Shown: piece after piece, positions 1-7,524 of the stretch
Numbering within the stretch: the first letter of the stretch is position 1
Layout: every line of letters starts with the position of its first letter
DNA from: an uncultured Lachnospiraceae bacterium
GTDB taxonomy: Bacteria; Bacillota; Clostridia; Lachnospirales; Lachnospiraceae
Length of the DNA stretch: 8,495 nt
Direction: 5' to 3'
Assembly: GCA_945834545.1 (NCBI GenBank)
Contig: CAMAHO010000099.1
Span: 1-8,495 of the forward strand
The notes under the pieces: model-generated
Databases searched by the model: none
Seen by the model: the letters and a program-made list of their open reading frames with translations, nothing else
Told to the model about the DNA's origin: nothing
Program-made: the position numbers and the translations under genes

Positions 1-2115
1 TCTCCCATAACCACGACAGCACCAATGTTTTTTGCAGGCAAATGCTATCAAACTATGCCCGAAATATCCACCCTCATTTTCTTTGCAATAACAGCCTCAG
101 TAGCAAATATTATTGTTCAACTCAGTCTGCAAATCAGCGGATATATGGACTTTATGGATATGTCATTTTTTTCACATGGCTTGATTATACTGATGGTTAT
201 TATAAATACATTGACATTGTGGAAAAATACCTATAAAGAGAGAAGCTTCGAGACGATTGTGGGATTAACCGGTGTAATCTCTATGATGTCAGGTATATTT
301 GTGGATATTATTAGAACCTATACCATAAAGATTGGCGATCTGGGTAAGGCCAGCAGATATGGTGCCAGTGTCTTTGCTATTTGTACGCTTATTACCTACA
401 TGCATATAATGATGAAGGAGCATGTGAAGTTTGTTGAGAAGGCTAAGAATGATGCCATTGCCGCGAATGTAGCCAAGAGTCAGTTTCTGGCAAGTATGTC
501 CCATGAAATTCGAACCCCTATCAACGGCATCATAGGTATGAATTCTTTGCTGCTGAAAAACAGTGCTACCTGTAATGCAGAGGAAATTAAGGAGTACGCT
601 AAGAACATTCAAAGTGCCAGCCAGACCTTATTATCCATTGTCAATGACGTACTGGATATCACAAAAATTGAATCCGGTAAGATGGAAATTATACCCGTAG
701 AATATACATTGTTTTCTGTCTTAAATGATTGCTACAATATGACCAAGGCCAGAGCGGAAGCGAAAGACTTAAGCTTTCAGATGGAAATTGATCCCAAGCT
801 CCCCTCGGTGCTGTTTGGAGATGAGGTTCGTATCAGGCAGATTATAAATAACTTCCTGTCCAATGCCGTGAAATACACCAAGGAAGGAAAGGTCATTCTT
901 CGTCTGAATTATGAATCGAAAAAGGAAAAGGAACTTTTGTTAATCCTTCAGGTTGAGGACAGTGGGATTGGTATTAAGAAGGCCGATATTGACAAGCTGT
1001 TTTTGAATTTTGAGCGAGTAGATGAAAAGAAAAACCGCAACATTGAGGGAACCGGTCTGGGACTGAGCATCACCAAAAATCTTGTGGATATGATGGGTGG
1101 AGAAATACAGGTATCCAGCGAGTATGGTAAGGGTTCTGTCTTTACAGCAATCATTCCTCAGCAGATTATAAATTCTGCACCCTTAGGGAGCTTTCAGGAT
1201 AAGTATGAGCAATATATTCATTCCTCAGAGTATGAGAAGCAGGTTTTGTGTGCACCCAAAGCAAATATTTTGGTAGTGGATGATGTGGAGATGAATTTAA
1301 AAGTGGTTCGTGGCTATTTGAAGCAGACAAAAGCGAAGGTTGACCTTGCCCATAGTGGGGCAGAATGTCTGAATATGGTTAGCAGTAAGAAATATGATTT
1401 GATTTTGCTTGACCACATGATGCCGGAGATGGATGGGATAGAGACCTTGAGGTTTATGAAGCAGTCGGAAGAGAATCTCAATGACAAGACTCCGGTCATT
1501 GCGTTGACAGCAAACGCTGTTGCCGGTGCAAGGGAGGAATACCTGGAGATTGGTTTTACAGACTATTTATCTAAGCCTATTCTGGAAGATAAACTGATGG
1601 AGCTGCTGCAGAAATATCTGCCTGAGCAACTGTTAGAAACGGTAGATAGAGAGGACACTTTGGAACTCTTAGAGAGTACCGAAACACCGGAAACTATAGA
1701 AGAATCAGTTCATGCGGAAGGTTTGGGGAATGAAAAGCAACAGGAGCCTGTTTCAGTTCAGGGAAAAACGCTGGAAGAGAGATTCCCCATGTTAAACACA
1801 GTTGTGGGAAAGACATACTGTATGAATGATGAGGCTTTCTATCTGGAAATGATAGAGACCTATATTCAAACAGATAAGAGGGATGTGCTAAAAGCAGAAT
1901 ACGAAGAACAGTCCTGGAAAAATTACCAAACCTATGTACACGCTTTAAAAAGTACTTCATTGAGTATAGGCGCCGAAACACTATCAGAGCATGCAAAGGC
2001 ACTGGAGCTTGCAGCTAAGAATTCTGATTTTGAATATATTCACGCCCATCACAAGGAGGTTATGGAGGAATATGACGAACTGATTACACGATTACTCACA
2101 GCATTGAAGGAATAA
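1..2115 (+). CDS. Membrane hybrid histidine kinase (HisKA-HATPase-REC-HPt), 5' partial
   Basis: A sensor kinase carrying a whole phosphorelay in one chain. The frame is open to the window edge and the first Met (position 25) has no ribosome binding site and falls inside a membrane domain, so the true start lies upstream. Numbering from that Met: four hydrophobic segments (about 14-35, 48-66, 77-96, 113-131), consistent with the end of a multi-pass sensor; a short linker helix; HisKA with phosphoacceptor H160 in SHEIRTP; HATPase_c with N280 (N box), D312 in DSGIG and G342 in GTGLGLS; a receiver with acidic pair D419/D420, phosphoacceptor D463 in LLDHMMPEMDG, T495 and K517; an acidic linker; and a C-terminal HPt domain with H639 in HALKS. 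All catalytic residues are present, so it looks active. It has no DNA-binding output, so phosphate must pass from HPt to a regulator encoded elsewhere. The ligand is unknown. It resembles 7TM-type clostridial kinases, but the sensor part is too incomplete to name. Confidence 0.93.
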   Translation, partial: SPITTTAPMFFAGKCYQTMPEISTLIFFAITASVANIIVQLSLQISGYMDFMDMSFFSHGLIILMVIINTLTLWKNTYKERSFETIVGLTGVISMMSGIFVDIIRTYTIKIGDLGKASRYGASVFAICTLITYMHIMMKEHVKFVEKAKNDAIAANVAKSQFLASMSHEIRTPINGIIGMNSLLLKNSATCNAEEIKEYAKNIQSASQTLLSIVNDVLDITKIESGKMEIIPVEYTLFSVLNDCYNMTKARAEAKDLSFQMEIDPKLPSVLFGDEVRIRQIINNFLSNAVKYTKEGKVILRLNYESKKEKELLLILQVEDSGIGIKKADIDKLFLNFERVDEKKNRNIEGTGLGLSITKNLVDMMGGEIQVSSEYGKGSVFTAIIPQQIINSAPLGSFQDKYEQYIHSSEYEKQVLCAPKANILVVDDVEMNLKVVRGYLKQTKAKVDLAHSGAECLNMVSSKKYDLILLDHMMPEMDGIETLRFMKQSEENLNDKTPVIALTANAVAGAREEYLEIGFTDYLSKPILEDKLMELLQKYLPEQLLETVDREDTLELLESTETPETIEESVHAEGLGNEKQQEPVSVQGKTLEERFPMLNTVVGKTYCMNDEAFYLEMIETYIQTDKRDVLKAEYEEQSWKNYQTYVHALKSTSLSIGAETLSEHAKALELAAKNSDFEYIHAHHKEVMEEYDELITRLLTALKE

Positions 2116-2128
2116 GTATAGCTTTGAC

Positions 2129-2133
2129 GGAGG
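2129..2133 (+). promoter_or_regulatory. Shine-Dalgarno site deciding the rnhA start
   Basis: GGAGG abuts an in-frame ATG at 2134 with no spacing, but lies 6 nt before a second in-frame ATG at 2140. Only the second has workable spacing, so 2140 is the preferred start and the two extra residues (Met-Phe) are dropped. Confidence 0.8.
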
Positions 2134-2139
2134 ATGTTC

Positions 2140-2622
2140 ATGACGGATACAGAAATACAGATTTATGTGGATGGAAGCTACAACGATGCTATCAAAAAAT
2201 ATGCCTTCGGATGTGTGTTTATCACACCTTTTGGGGAACTCTATATAGCCTTTGGAAACGGAGATAATCCACAATCCTTAAAGCATAGAAATGTGACCGG
2301 AGAAATGCTGGGAGCGATGTACGGAGTGCGATGTGCCATGGCCAGCGGATACAGAGAGATTCATATTTTATATGATTATGAGGGAATAGAGAAATGGGTT
2401 ACGGGAGAATGGAAGAGTAAGACGGAGCTGACAAAAAAATATGCTGCGGCTATGAGAGAATGGGGGAGTAAGGTTAACATCCGTTTTACCAAGGTGCCGG
2501 CTCATTCCCATGTGGAATATAATGAGATGGCGGATACACTGGCTAAAAGAGGGCTTACTGAGGGAAAGGGTGTGCCCAAAATATGTAAGGTGGAGGAACT
2601 TTCACTTTGGCAGAACGAATGA
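2140..2622 (+). CDS. rnhA: Ribonuclease HI (stand-alone catalytic domain)
   Basis: Predicted to cut the RNA strand of RNA-DNA hybrids in the cytoplasm, for example at primers and R-loops, using two divalent metal ions. The 160-residue product is a single RNase H fold. The four carboxylates are all visible (numbered from the ATG at 2140): D11 in YVDGSY, E55 in NVTGEMLGAM, D79 in LYDYEG and D132 in NEMADTLAKR. H122 in the AHSH loop matches the histidine that helps product release in the E. coli enzyme. The YDYEGIEKW and NVxGExLGAM segments resemble the catalytic half of Bacillus/Clostridium RNase H1 proteins that carry an N-terminal hybrid-binding domain; here that domain is absent. The gene starts 24 nt after the kinase stop and its end overlaps the next gene, suggesting cotranscription and coupled translation. 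Function is well supported; the in vivo role is inferred. Confidence 0.92.
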   Translation: MTDTEIQIYVDGSYNDAIKKYAFGCVFITPFGELYIAFGNGDNPQSLKHRNVTGEMLGAMYGVRCAMASGYREIHILYDYEGIEKWVTGEWKSKTELTKKYAAAMREWGSKVNIRFTKVPAHSHVEYNEMADTLAKRGLTEGKGVPKICKVEELSLWQNE

Positions 2623-3347
2623 ATGCGATTCGAATTAATAAATATCTTGCCCAATGCGGAATCTGTTCCAGAAGAGACGCAGACCTGCTGATACAGGCTG
2701 GCCGAGTGAGCATGAATGGTATACCTGCCCAAAACGGTGACCGTATAACCAGGGAAGACCAGGTTTTGGTAGACGGTAAACTGGTTGATGGGAGTTGCTG
2801 TTTCGAGAAGAGCAATACAGTTGTCTTAGCCTATTATAAACCGATTGGTGTGGTTTGTACGGAGAGAGATGAGCATGCCAAAAAGAAGGTCACAGACGAG
2901 ATACAATATACAGTCCGCGTAACCTATGCGGGACGGTTGGACAAGGATTCAGAGGGACTTTTGCTGCTTACCAATGACGGGGACCTGATCAACCATATGA
3001 TGAGGGGAGCCAACCTGCATGAAAAAGAATATGTTGTGAAGTTAGATCGCAGAATAAAGGACGAAGATCTTAACAAACTAAGGAACGGGATATACTTAAA
3101 GGAGTTAAAGCAGACTACCAGACCCTGCAAGGTGGACAAAATAGGACCTTATACCATAAAAATAGTTCTGACCCAAGGCTTAAACCGACAAATCAGAAGA
3201 ATGTGTCAAACCCTTCATTATAAAGTGGTAAGCCTAAAGCGTATACGGGTTATGAGTGTGGAATTGGGAAATCTGAAGCCTGGGGAGTATCGGGAATTGT
3301 CAAAGGAAGAAATAGAAGAATTGTGGAGCGATGACAGACGTGAGTGA
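2607..3347 (+). CDS. rluF: 23S rRNA pseudouridine synthase, RsuA/RluF family
   Basis: Isomerises a specific uridine in rRNA to pseudouridine. Domains: N-terminal S4 RNA-binding domain (about residues 8-65, beginning IRINKYLAQCGICSRRDAD) followed by the RsuA-type catalytic domain. The catalytic aspartate is D112 in GRLDKDSEGLLLLTNDG. The C-terminal part with GLNRQIRRMC and the GEYRELSKEE ending is closest to RluF, which modifies U2604 in E. coli 23S rRNA; RluB or RluE-like specificity cannot be excluded. Length (246 aa) fits the family. Two starts are possible: TTG at 2607, with GGAGG at 2592-2596 and a 10-nt spacer, or ATG at 2619, which makes an ATGA overlap with the rnhA stop but has no close Shine-Dalgarno. 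They differ by four residues, all before the S4 domain. Either way the gene is translationally linked to rnhA. Family confident, exact target site inferred. Confidence 0.9.
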   Translation: MAERMNAIRINKYLAQCGICSRRDADLLIQAGRVSMNGIPAQNGDRITREDQVLVDGKLVDGSCCFEKSNTVVLAYYKPIGVVCTERDEHAKKKVTDEIQYTVRVTYAGRLDKDSEGLLLLTNDGDLINHMMRGANLHEKEYVVKLDRRIKDEDLNKLRNGIYLKELKQTTRPCKVDKIGPYTIKIVLTQGLNRQIRRMCQTLHYKVVSLKRIRVMSVELGNLKPGEYRELSKEEIEELWSDDRRE

Positions 3348-3400
3348 TGGTGTCGTGTAAGCAGGCACACAAATTCGAAATGAGGGAAATAAATGAGTGC

Positions 3401-3405
3401 GGAGG
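3401..3405 (+). promoter_or_regulatory. Shine-Dalgarno site deciding the ligA start
   Basis: GGAGG lies 4 nt before ATG 3410. The earlier in-frame starts (GTG 3344, ATG 3347, ATG 3380) lack a comparable site at good spacing. The spacer is rather short, but starting at 3410 gives an N-terminus matching the LigA family. Confidence 0.7.
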
Positions 3406-3409
3406 CAGT

Positions 3410-5398
3410 ATGGAATATCAGGAATACTTAGAATTAGTGGATAAAATAAATTACCATATGGATTTATATTATAATCAGGATGCTCCTGAGATTTCTGATT
3501 TTGACTATGACCAGCTAATGCTGCAGTTAAAAAAGGTTGAAGGAGAGCATCCGGAATGGGTGAAGGAAGACAGCCCTACCAGAAGGATTGGAGGGACAAC
3601 CAAGAGAGAAGCCGGAGTAGAGGTGACCCATAATGTGCCTATGCTAAGCATTCAGGATGTGTTCTCCAAGGAAGAGGTGGAGGACTGGGTGAAACAGGTG
3701 AAAGCCCTTCACAAAGATGCTGCATTTTCGGTAGAGGAAAAGATTGATGGGTTAAGCATGACCTTGCGATACCAGGATGGGAATCTGACCTTGGCGGAGA
3801 CCAGGGGGGACGGCAGGGTCGGAGAGGATGTCACCTTGAATGCGCTGGTGATACCGGATGTCAAAAAAAAGATTGCGATACAGGGGTATTTGGAGCTTCG
3901 CGGAGAGGTTTATATGTCCCATGAGGATTTTGAACGTTTCAATGAGAGCCAGGAGAAGCTTGGCAAAAAAACAGCGGCAAATCCCAGAAATCTTGCAGCA
4001 GGAACCTTAAGACAATTGGATAGCGGTGTTGTGAAAGAGAGGGGCCTTAGGATGTATGTGTTTAACGTTCAGCAGGCTTCCGGGAACGAACTGGAGGGGA
4101 TGGAACATATTCAGGCATTGACTTACCTTTCTAACATGGGGATTTATGTGGTGCCTCATAAACAGTGTCGTGAGATAGGGGAAATATTTGATGAGATTGA
4201 TTCCATAGGGGACAGAAGAGGTGAGCTCCCATATGATATTGATGGTGCAGTGGTTAAGCTGGACCAGGTAGCATACCGTCAGGATTTTCCCGCAGGAAGC
4301 AAATATTCTGCCGGTCATATCGCCTATAAATATCCGCCGGAGGAAAAAGAAGTGGAGATTGAGGAAATCGAAGTGGCTGTGGGAAGAACCGGAAAGATGA
4401 CCTTTCGCGCAAGGTTTAAGGAACCGGTTCGCCTGTGCGGAACCAATGTGCAGAGGGCTACCTTGCATAATATCGATTTTATTCAAAATATGGGCATAAG
4501 TCCCGGATGTAAGGCAATCTGCAGAAAACAGGGAGAGATTATTCCGGCGATTATTCGAGTTACAAAACAGTCTGAGGCATCCTATGAAGCTCCAAGAAAC
4601 TGCCCTATCTGTGGACATACGCTTATGCGGGAGGAAGAAACCTGTGATATCTATTGCAACAATCCATCCTGCCCGGCACAGGTAAAGAGAACCATCGCTT
4701 ATTTTGCAGGAAAAGGTGCCATGGATATTAAGAATTTCGGAACCGTATATGTGGAGCAACTGGTAGATTTAGGGTATTTAAAGGATATGGCAGACATCTA
4801 CACTCTGAAAAACCATCGTGAAGAATTGATTGAACAGGGCATTATGGGAAAGGAAAAGAATACAGATAAGATTCTTCAGGCCATAGAAGATTCCAAGCAA
4901 AACGATGCCTATATGCTGCTTACCGGTTTGGCAATCCGAAATGTGGGAAAGGTTTCCGCAAAGGAAATTATGAAACATTTCCGGGATATCTGGGAACTGA
5001 GCCAAGCAAGTATAGATACCCTAACGAATTTGCCGGATGTGGGTGAGATTACGGCGAGCTGCATTTACAACTATTTTCGGGAAGCCCAGAATCTTGAGAT
5101 GCTTAAGAAATTAAACGATTCCGGAGTAAATCTAAAAGCCTTGTCGCAAGGCGACAATACAGGTGCACTGGAGGGATTGACCTTTGTGGTGACAGGTACT
5201 CTGCCTACGTTAGGAAGAAAGGAAGTTGGGGAGCTGATTGAGAATAACGGAGGCAAGAATACCGGCTCTGTGAGCAAGAAAACCAATTACCTGGTAGCAG
5301 GGGAGGCAGCTGGCAGTAAACTTGCAAAAGCAGTGGAATTAGGGATTCCTGTAATTACCGAGGAAGAGCTGTTAAGGATGATAGAAAACACAAATTAG
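3410..5398 (+). CDS. ligA: NAD-dependent DNA ligase LigA
   Basis: Seals 3'-OH/5'-phosphate nicks in duplex DNA, using NAD+ to form a ligase-AMP intermediate; essential in replication and repair. With the start at ATG 3410 the protein is 662 aa, the usual LigA length. Domains in order: Ia NMN-binding domain (about 1-60; Y20, D30, Y33, D34 in the PEISDFDYD region); adenylation domain with catalytic K111 in EEKIDGLS, ANPRNLAAGTLRQLD and DGAVVK; OB fold around residue 324 (VGRTG ... RATLHN); a four-cysteine zinc finger (C398, C401, C416, C421); helix-hairpin-helix repeats (near 508-560); and a C-terminal BRCT domain (about 585-662). The OB-fold stretch departs from the common TPVA sequence (see findings). 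An in-frame extension back to GTG 3344/ATG 3347 would add 21-22 residues unlike the family. It follows the pseudouridine synthase by 62 nt, likely in the same transcript. Possibly a second LigA paralogue; cannot be told from one window. Confidence 0.96.
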   Translation: MEYQEYLELVDKINYHMDLYYNQDAPEISDFDYDQLMLQLKKVEGEHPEWVKEDSPTRRIGGTTKREAGVEVTHNVPMLSIQDVFSKEEVEDWVKQVKALHKDAAFSVEEKIDGLSMTLRYQDGNLTLAETRGDGRVGEDVTLNALVIPDVKKKIAIQGYLELRGEVYMSHEDFERFNESQEKLGKKTAANPRNLAAGTLRQLDSGVVKERGLRMYVFNVQQASGNELEGMEHIQALTYLSNMGIYVVPHKQCREIGEIFDEIDSIGDRRGELPYDIDGAVVKLDQVAYRQDFPAGSKYSAGHIAYKYPPEEKEVEIEEIEVAVGRTGKMTFRARFKEPVRLCGTNVQRATLHNIDFIQNMGISPGCKAICRKQGEIIPAIIRVTKQSEASYEAPRNCPICGHTLMREEETCDIYCNNPSCPAQVKRTIAYFAGKGAMDIKNFGTVYVEQLVDLGYLKDMADIYTLKNHREELIEQGIMGKEKNTDKILQAIEDSKQNDAYMLLTGLAIRNVGKVSAKEIMKHFRDIWELSQASIDTLTNLPDVGEITASCIYNYFREAQNLEMLKKLNDSGVNLKALSQGDNTGALEGLTFVVTGTLPTLGRKEVGELIENNGGKNTGSVSKKTNYLVAGEAAGSKLAKAVELGIPVITEEELLRMIENTN

Positions 5399-5401
5399 TT
5401 C

Positions 5402-5430
5402 TTGTGAAATGGGTATAAATGCGATATAGT
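5402..5430 (+). promoter_or_regulatory. Candidate sigma-A promoter for the chemoreceptor gene
   Basis: A -35 element TTGTGA (5402-5407) and a -10 element TATAGT (5425-5430, 5 of 6 consensus bases) are separated by exactly 17 nt in the only sizeable gap of the window. Transcription would start near 5437, about 57 nt before the ATG at 5494. GCGATAT at 5421-5427 also resembles the -10 of flagellar sigma (SigD/FliA) promoters, but I see no TAAA box at 14-16 nt upstream, so sigma-A is preferred. Confidence 0.55.
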
Positions 5431-5437
5431 TTTAAGT

Positions 5438-5460
5438 GGGTTATTGAAGTTTCAATTCCC
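5438..5460 (+). repeat. Inverted repeat in the chemoreceptor leader
   Basis: A perfect 6-bp inverted repeat, ATTGAA-GT-TTCAAT (5443-5456), extends outward to GGG (5438-5440) and CCC (5458-5460) across a small asymmetric bulge. It begins next to the predicted transcription start, so it could be a repressor operator or a leader hairpin. No T-run follows, so it is not an intrinsic terminator. The function is not known from sequence. Confidence 0.5.
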
Positions 5461-5481
5461 GACAAAATACGAGTGCATAAC

Positions 5482-5486
5482 GGGGG
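5482..5486 (+). promoter_or_regulatory. Ribosome binding site of the chemoreceptor gene
   Basis: GGGGG followed by AT lies 7 nt before ATG 5494. It is an imperfect Shine-Dalgarno (G for A at the centre of GGAGG), but the spacing is good and it fixes the start. Confidence 0.6.
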
Positions 5487-5493
5487 ATAAGAA

Positions 5494-7524
5494 ATGTTTA
5501 AGAATATGAAAATTGCTTTAAGAGCAAGTATCATAATTACACTGGTTTTGGTTGTTGGTTTCTTCTTCCTATGGAGAGATGTGGATACCAATGTAACCAA
5601 CATGATGACTGAGCAGATTCAAAATCAGATGACGGACGCAGTCAAAACCAGAGCTTATATTATAGACAATTATGTTACAGAAGCAGAACAATATATGATT
5701 GCCTTTTCAAAGAGTGATGATGTGAGAAACTTGTTGCATGCACCGAGTAATCCTATTTACATAAAGAGAGCTCAGGAATATACTGAGGATATGGCTAATG
5801 TAAAAGGTATCTTTGAGGGCTTGTATATTGCTACACCGGAAACTCAGATTATTGCGCATAATAATAAAGCTTCTGTAGGTATTGTTACAAGACCGGGCGA
5901 TGCGTTGTCTCCATTCCAGCAAATGATAATGTCTGAGGAAAAGATAACAAACCTTGGAATTATGAAATCAAGAGGCGCAGAGGATACTATGTGCATTTCC
6001 ATGTATTATCCCATTTACAAAGAGAATAGTATCCCTAGTATAGATAACTGTATTGGATATGCCGGTTGTGCGGTATATGCGAACCAACTGATGGATTCCC
6101 TTGTGGAATTAGAAGTAGAAGGACTTCCAAAGAGTGAATATGTATTTTTAAACGCCGAAACAGGAGAATATCTGTATCATAAGAATCCTGAGCTGTTATC
6201 CACAACCACAGAAAATCCCGGTTATTTGGAGATTATCAAGAGGGTTACGGCTACGGATGCGGAGCCTATTGGTATGTATCAGTATGAGGACAGTGACGGC
6301 GTAGTGAAGGTGGCATTGTATTGTTATATACCGGAGAGAAATTGGGTTTTTGCATTGCAGGACACTTATGACAATGTGTTCTCTTCCCTGGGACACATCC
6401 GTCAGATTACCTTCCTCATATGTGTAGCTGTAGCAGCGCTGATTATCATTATTCTGAATGTCATTCTTCTTAGCCTGAGCAAGAAGTTAACGCTTATCAA
6501 GAAAGCCATTACTGCTTTGGGCGATATGAAGCTTGATTCTAACAAAGAGCTTGCAAGGTACAGCGGACAGAAGGATGAGGTTGGAGTTATCTGTGATGCC
6601 CTGGATAAGACCTGCCATAATCTGCGGGAATACATAGGAGAGGTGGACAGACAGCTGTCTGCTATGTCAGATGGTAACTTTACCAGAAAGAGTGAAGTAC
6701 AGTTTGCAGGAGAGTTCATTAATCTTCAGAGATCTATGGAGAGAATCCAGAAATCCTTAAGGAACTCCTTCTGGGAGATTAATACTGTGACAAGCGAATT
6801 GGTAGTGGGCTCTCAGAGTGTCTCTGACAGTGCTTCCAGCCTGGCAGATGCAGCTACAACGGCCACAACCTTAGTGTCTGAAATAGATGATTATATTGGG
6901 GAAATTTCCAAGGAGCTGTCAGATTCCAGCGATTTTGCAAATCACGCAAAGGATCAGGCTACAGATGCCTCTAAGCTGGTTAAGATAAGCCGTGACAAGA
7001 TGAATGAGCTGACTGGCGCTTTGCTCCATATTGAGGAAGCAACTAAGGCGATTGAAAGCATCAGCAACAATCTGGAGGGAATCTCCAAGCAGACCAATAT
7101 TCTTGCATTAAATGCTATGGTAGAAGCCACAAGAGCTGGCGATACAGGACGTGGCTTTGGCGTTGTGGCCAATGAAATCCGTTTGCTGGCTGAGCAGTCC
7201 AGTGAAGCTGCTGTCAATGCCTATGAATTGATAAATAGGACCATGGAACGTGTACAGGATGGTATGCGTATCGGTGAGGAAACCTCCAAGTATTTGGAGC
7301 AGGTTGTAGAACAGACCGGCACAATCGATTCGTCCGTTACCAAGATTGCAGATTCAACAGCATCTCAAAACGGTAAGCTGGGAAGTATCAATACCAGACT
7401 GGTTGAGATTAATAGGACCGTGGAGACAACAGCTGCAATGGCAGAGCAAAGTGCTGCTGCCAGCATTGAATTAGACGACCAGATAAATGCCCTTAGACAA
7501 AACATTGGCAAATATCGCGTCTAA
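5494..7524 (+). CDS. Methyl-accepting chemotaxis protein with periplasmic-type Cache sensor
   Basis: A transmembrane chemoreceptor that would signal through CheW/CheA to the flagellar motor. Order over 676 aa: short cytoplasmic N-terminus; TM1 (about 12-29); extracellular region 30-304, with a pattern typical of double Cache (dCache) sensors; TM2 (about 305-329); a HAMP domain (about 327-380, with KDEVG at 360-364) and apparently a second HAMP-like unit (about 384-425, AMSDGNFT then GEFINLQRSM); then the long antiparallel coiled coil. The hairpin tip that binds CheA/CheW is at 533-568, with QTNILALNA, E544, R547, AGDTGRGF and NEIRLLAEQS. Tip residues M542, T546 and G556 differ from the usual Ala. 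No CheR-tethering pentapeptide is visible at the C-terminus. The ligand cannot be predicted. It is preceded by its own promoter and followed 37 nt later by metA. No che or flagellar genes are nearby, so it is an orphan receptor. Confidence 0.95.
   Translation: MFKNMKIALRASIIITLVLVVGFFFLWRDVDTNVTNMMTEQIQNQMTDAVKTRAYIIDNYVTEAEQYMIAFSKSDDVRNLLHAPSNPIYIKRAQEYTEDMANVKGIFEGLYIATPETQIIAHNNKASVGIVTRPGDALSPFQQMIMSEEKITNLGIMKSRGAEDTMCISMYYPIYKENSIPSIDNCIGYAGCAVYANQLMDSLVELEVEGLPKSEYVFLNAETGEYLYHKNPELLSTTTENPGYLEIIKRVTATDAEPIGMYQYEDSDGVVKVALYCYIPERNWVFALQDTYDNVFSSLGHIRQITFLICVAVAALIIIILNVILLSLSKKLTLIKKAITALGDMKLDSNKELARYSGQKDEVGVICDALDKTCHNLREYIGEVDRQLSAMSDGNFTRKSEVQFAGEFINLQRSMERIQKSLRNSFWEINTVTSELVVGSQSVSDSASSLADAATTATTLVSEIDDYIGEISKELSDSSDFANHAKDQATDASKLVKISRDKMNELTGALLHIEEATKAIESISNNLEGISKQTNILALNAMVEATRAGDTGRGFGVVANEIRLLAEQSSEAAVNAYELINRTMERVQDGMRIGEETSKYLEQVVEQTGTIDSSVTKIADSTASQNGKLGSINTRLVEINRTVETTAAMAEQSAAASIELDDQINALRQNIGKYRV

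Noticed and set aside
3393..3431. A 12-codon ORF (ATG 3393 to TAG 3431) overlapping the ligA start, with a weak GAGGGA upstream, as a leader peptide.
   Set aside because: Too short to judge, no recognisable leader composition, and short chance ORFs are expected here.
4007..4759. Long open frame of 250 codons on the minus strand.
   Set aside because: It lies wholly within ligA, which has complete family motifs on the plus strand; the antisense product has no recognisable domain and no ribosome binding site was evident.
5389..5406. CACAA ... TTGTG hairpin across the ligA stop as a terminator.
   Set aside because: Only 5 bp with an 8-nt loop and no T-run; it overlaps the candidate -35 element instead.
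5449..5460. GTTTCAATTCCC resembles the end of a clostridial type I/III CRISPR repeat.
   Set aside because: It occurs once, with no regularly spaced copies, no spacers and no cas genes; it is better explained as one arm of the local inverted repeat.
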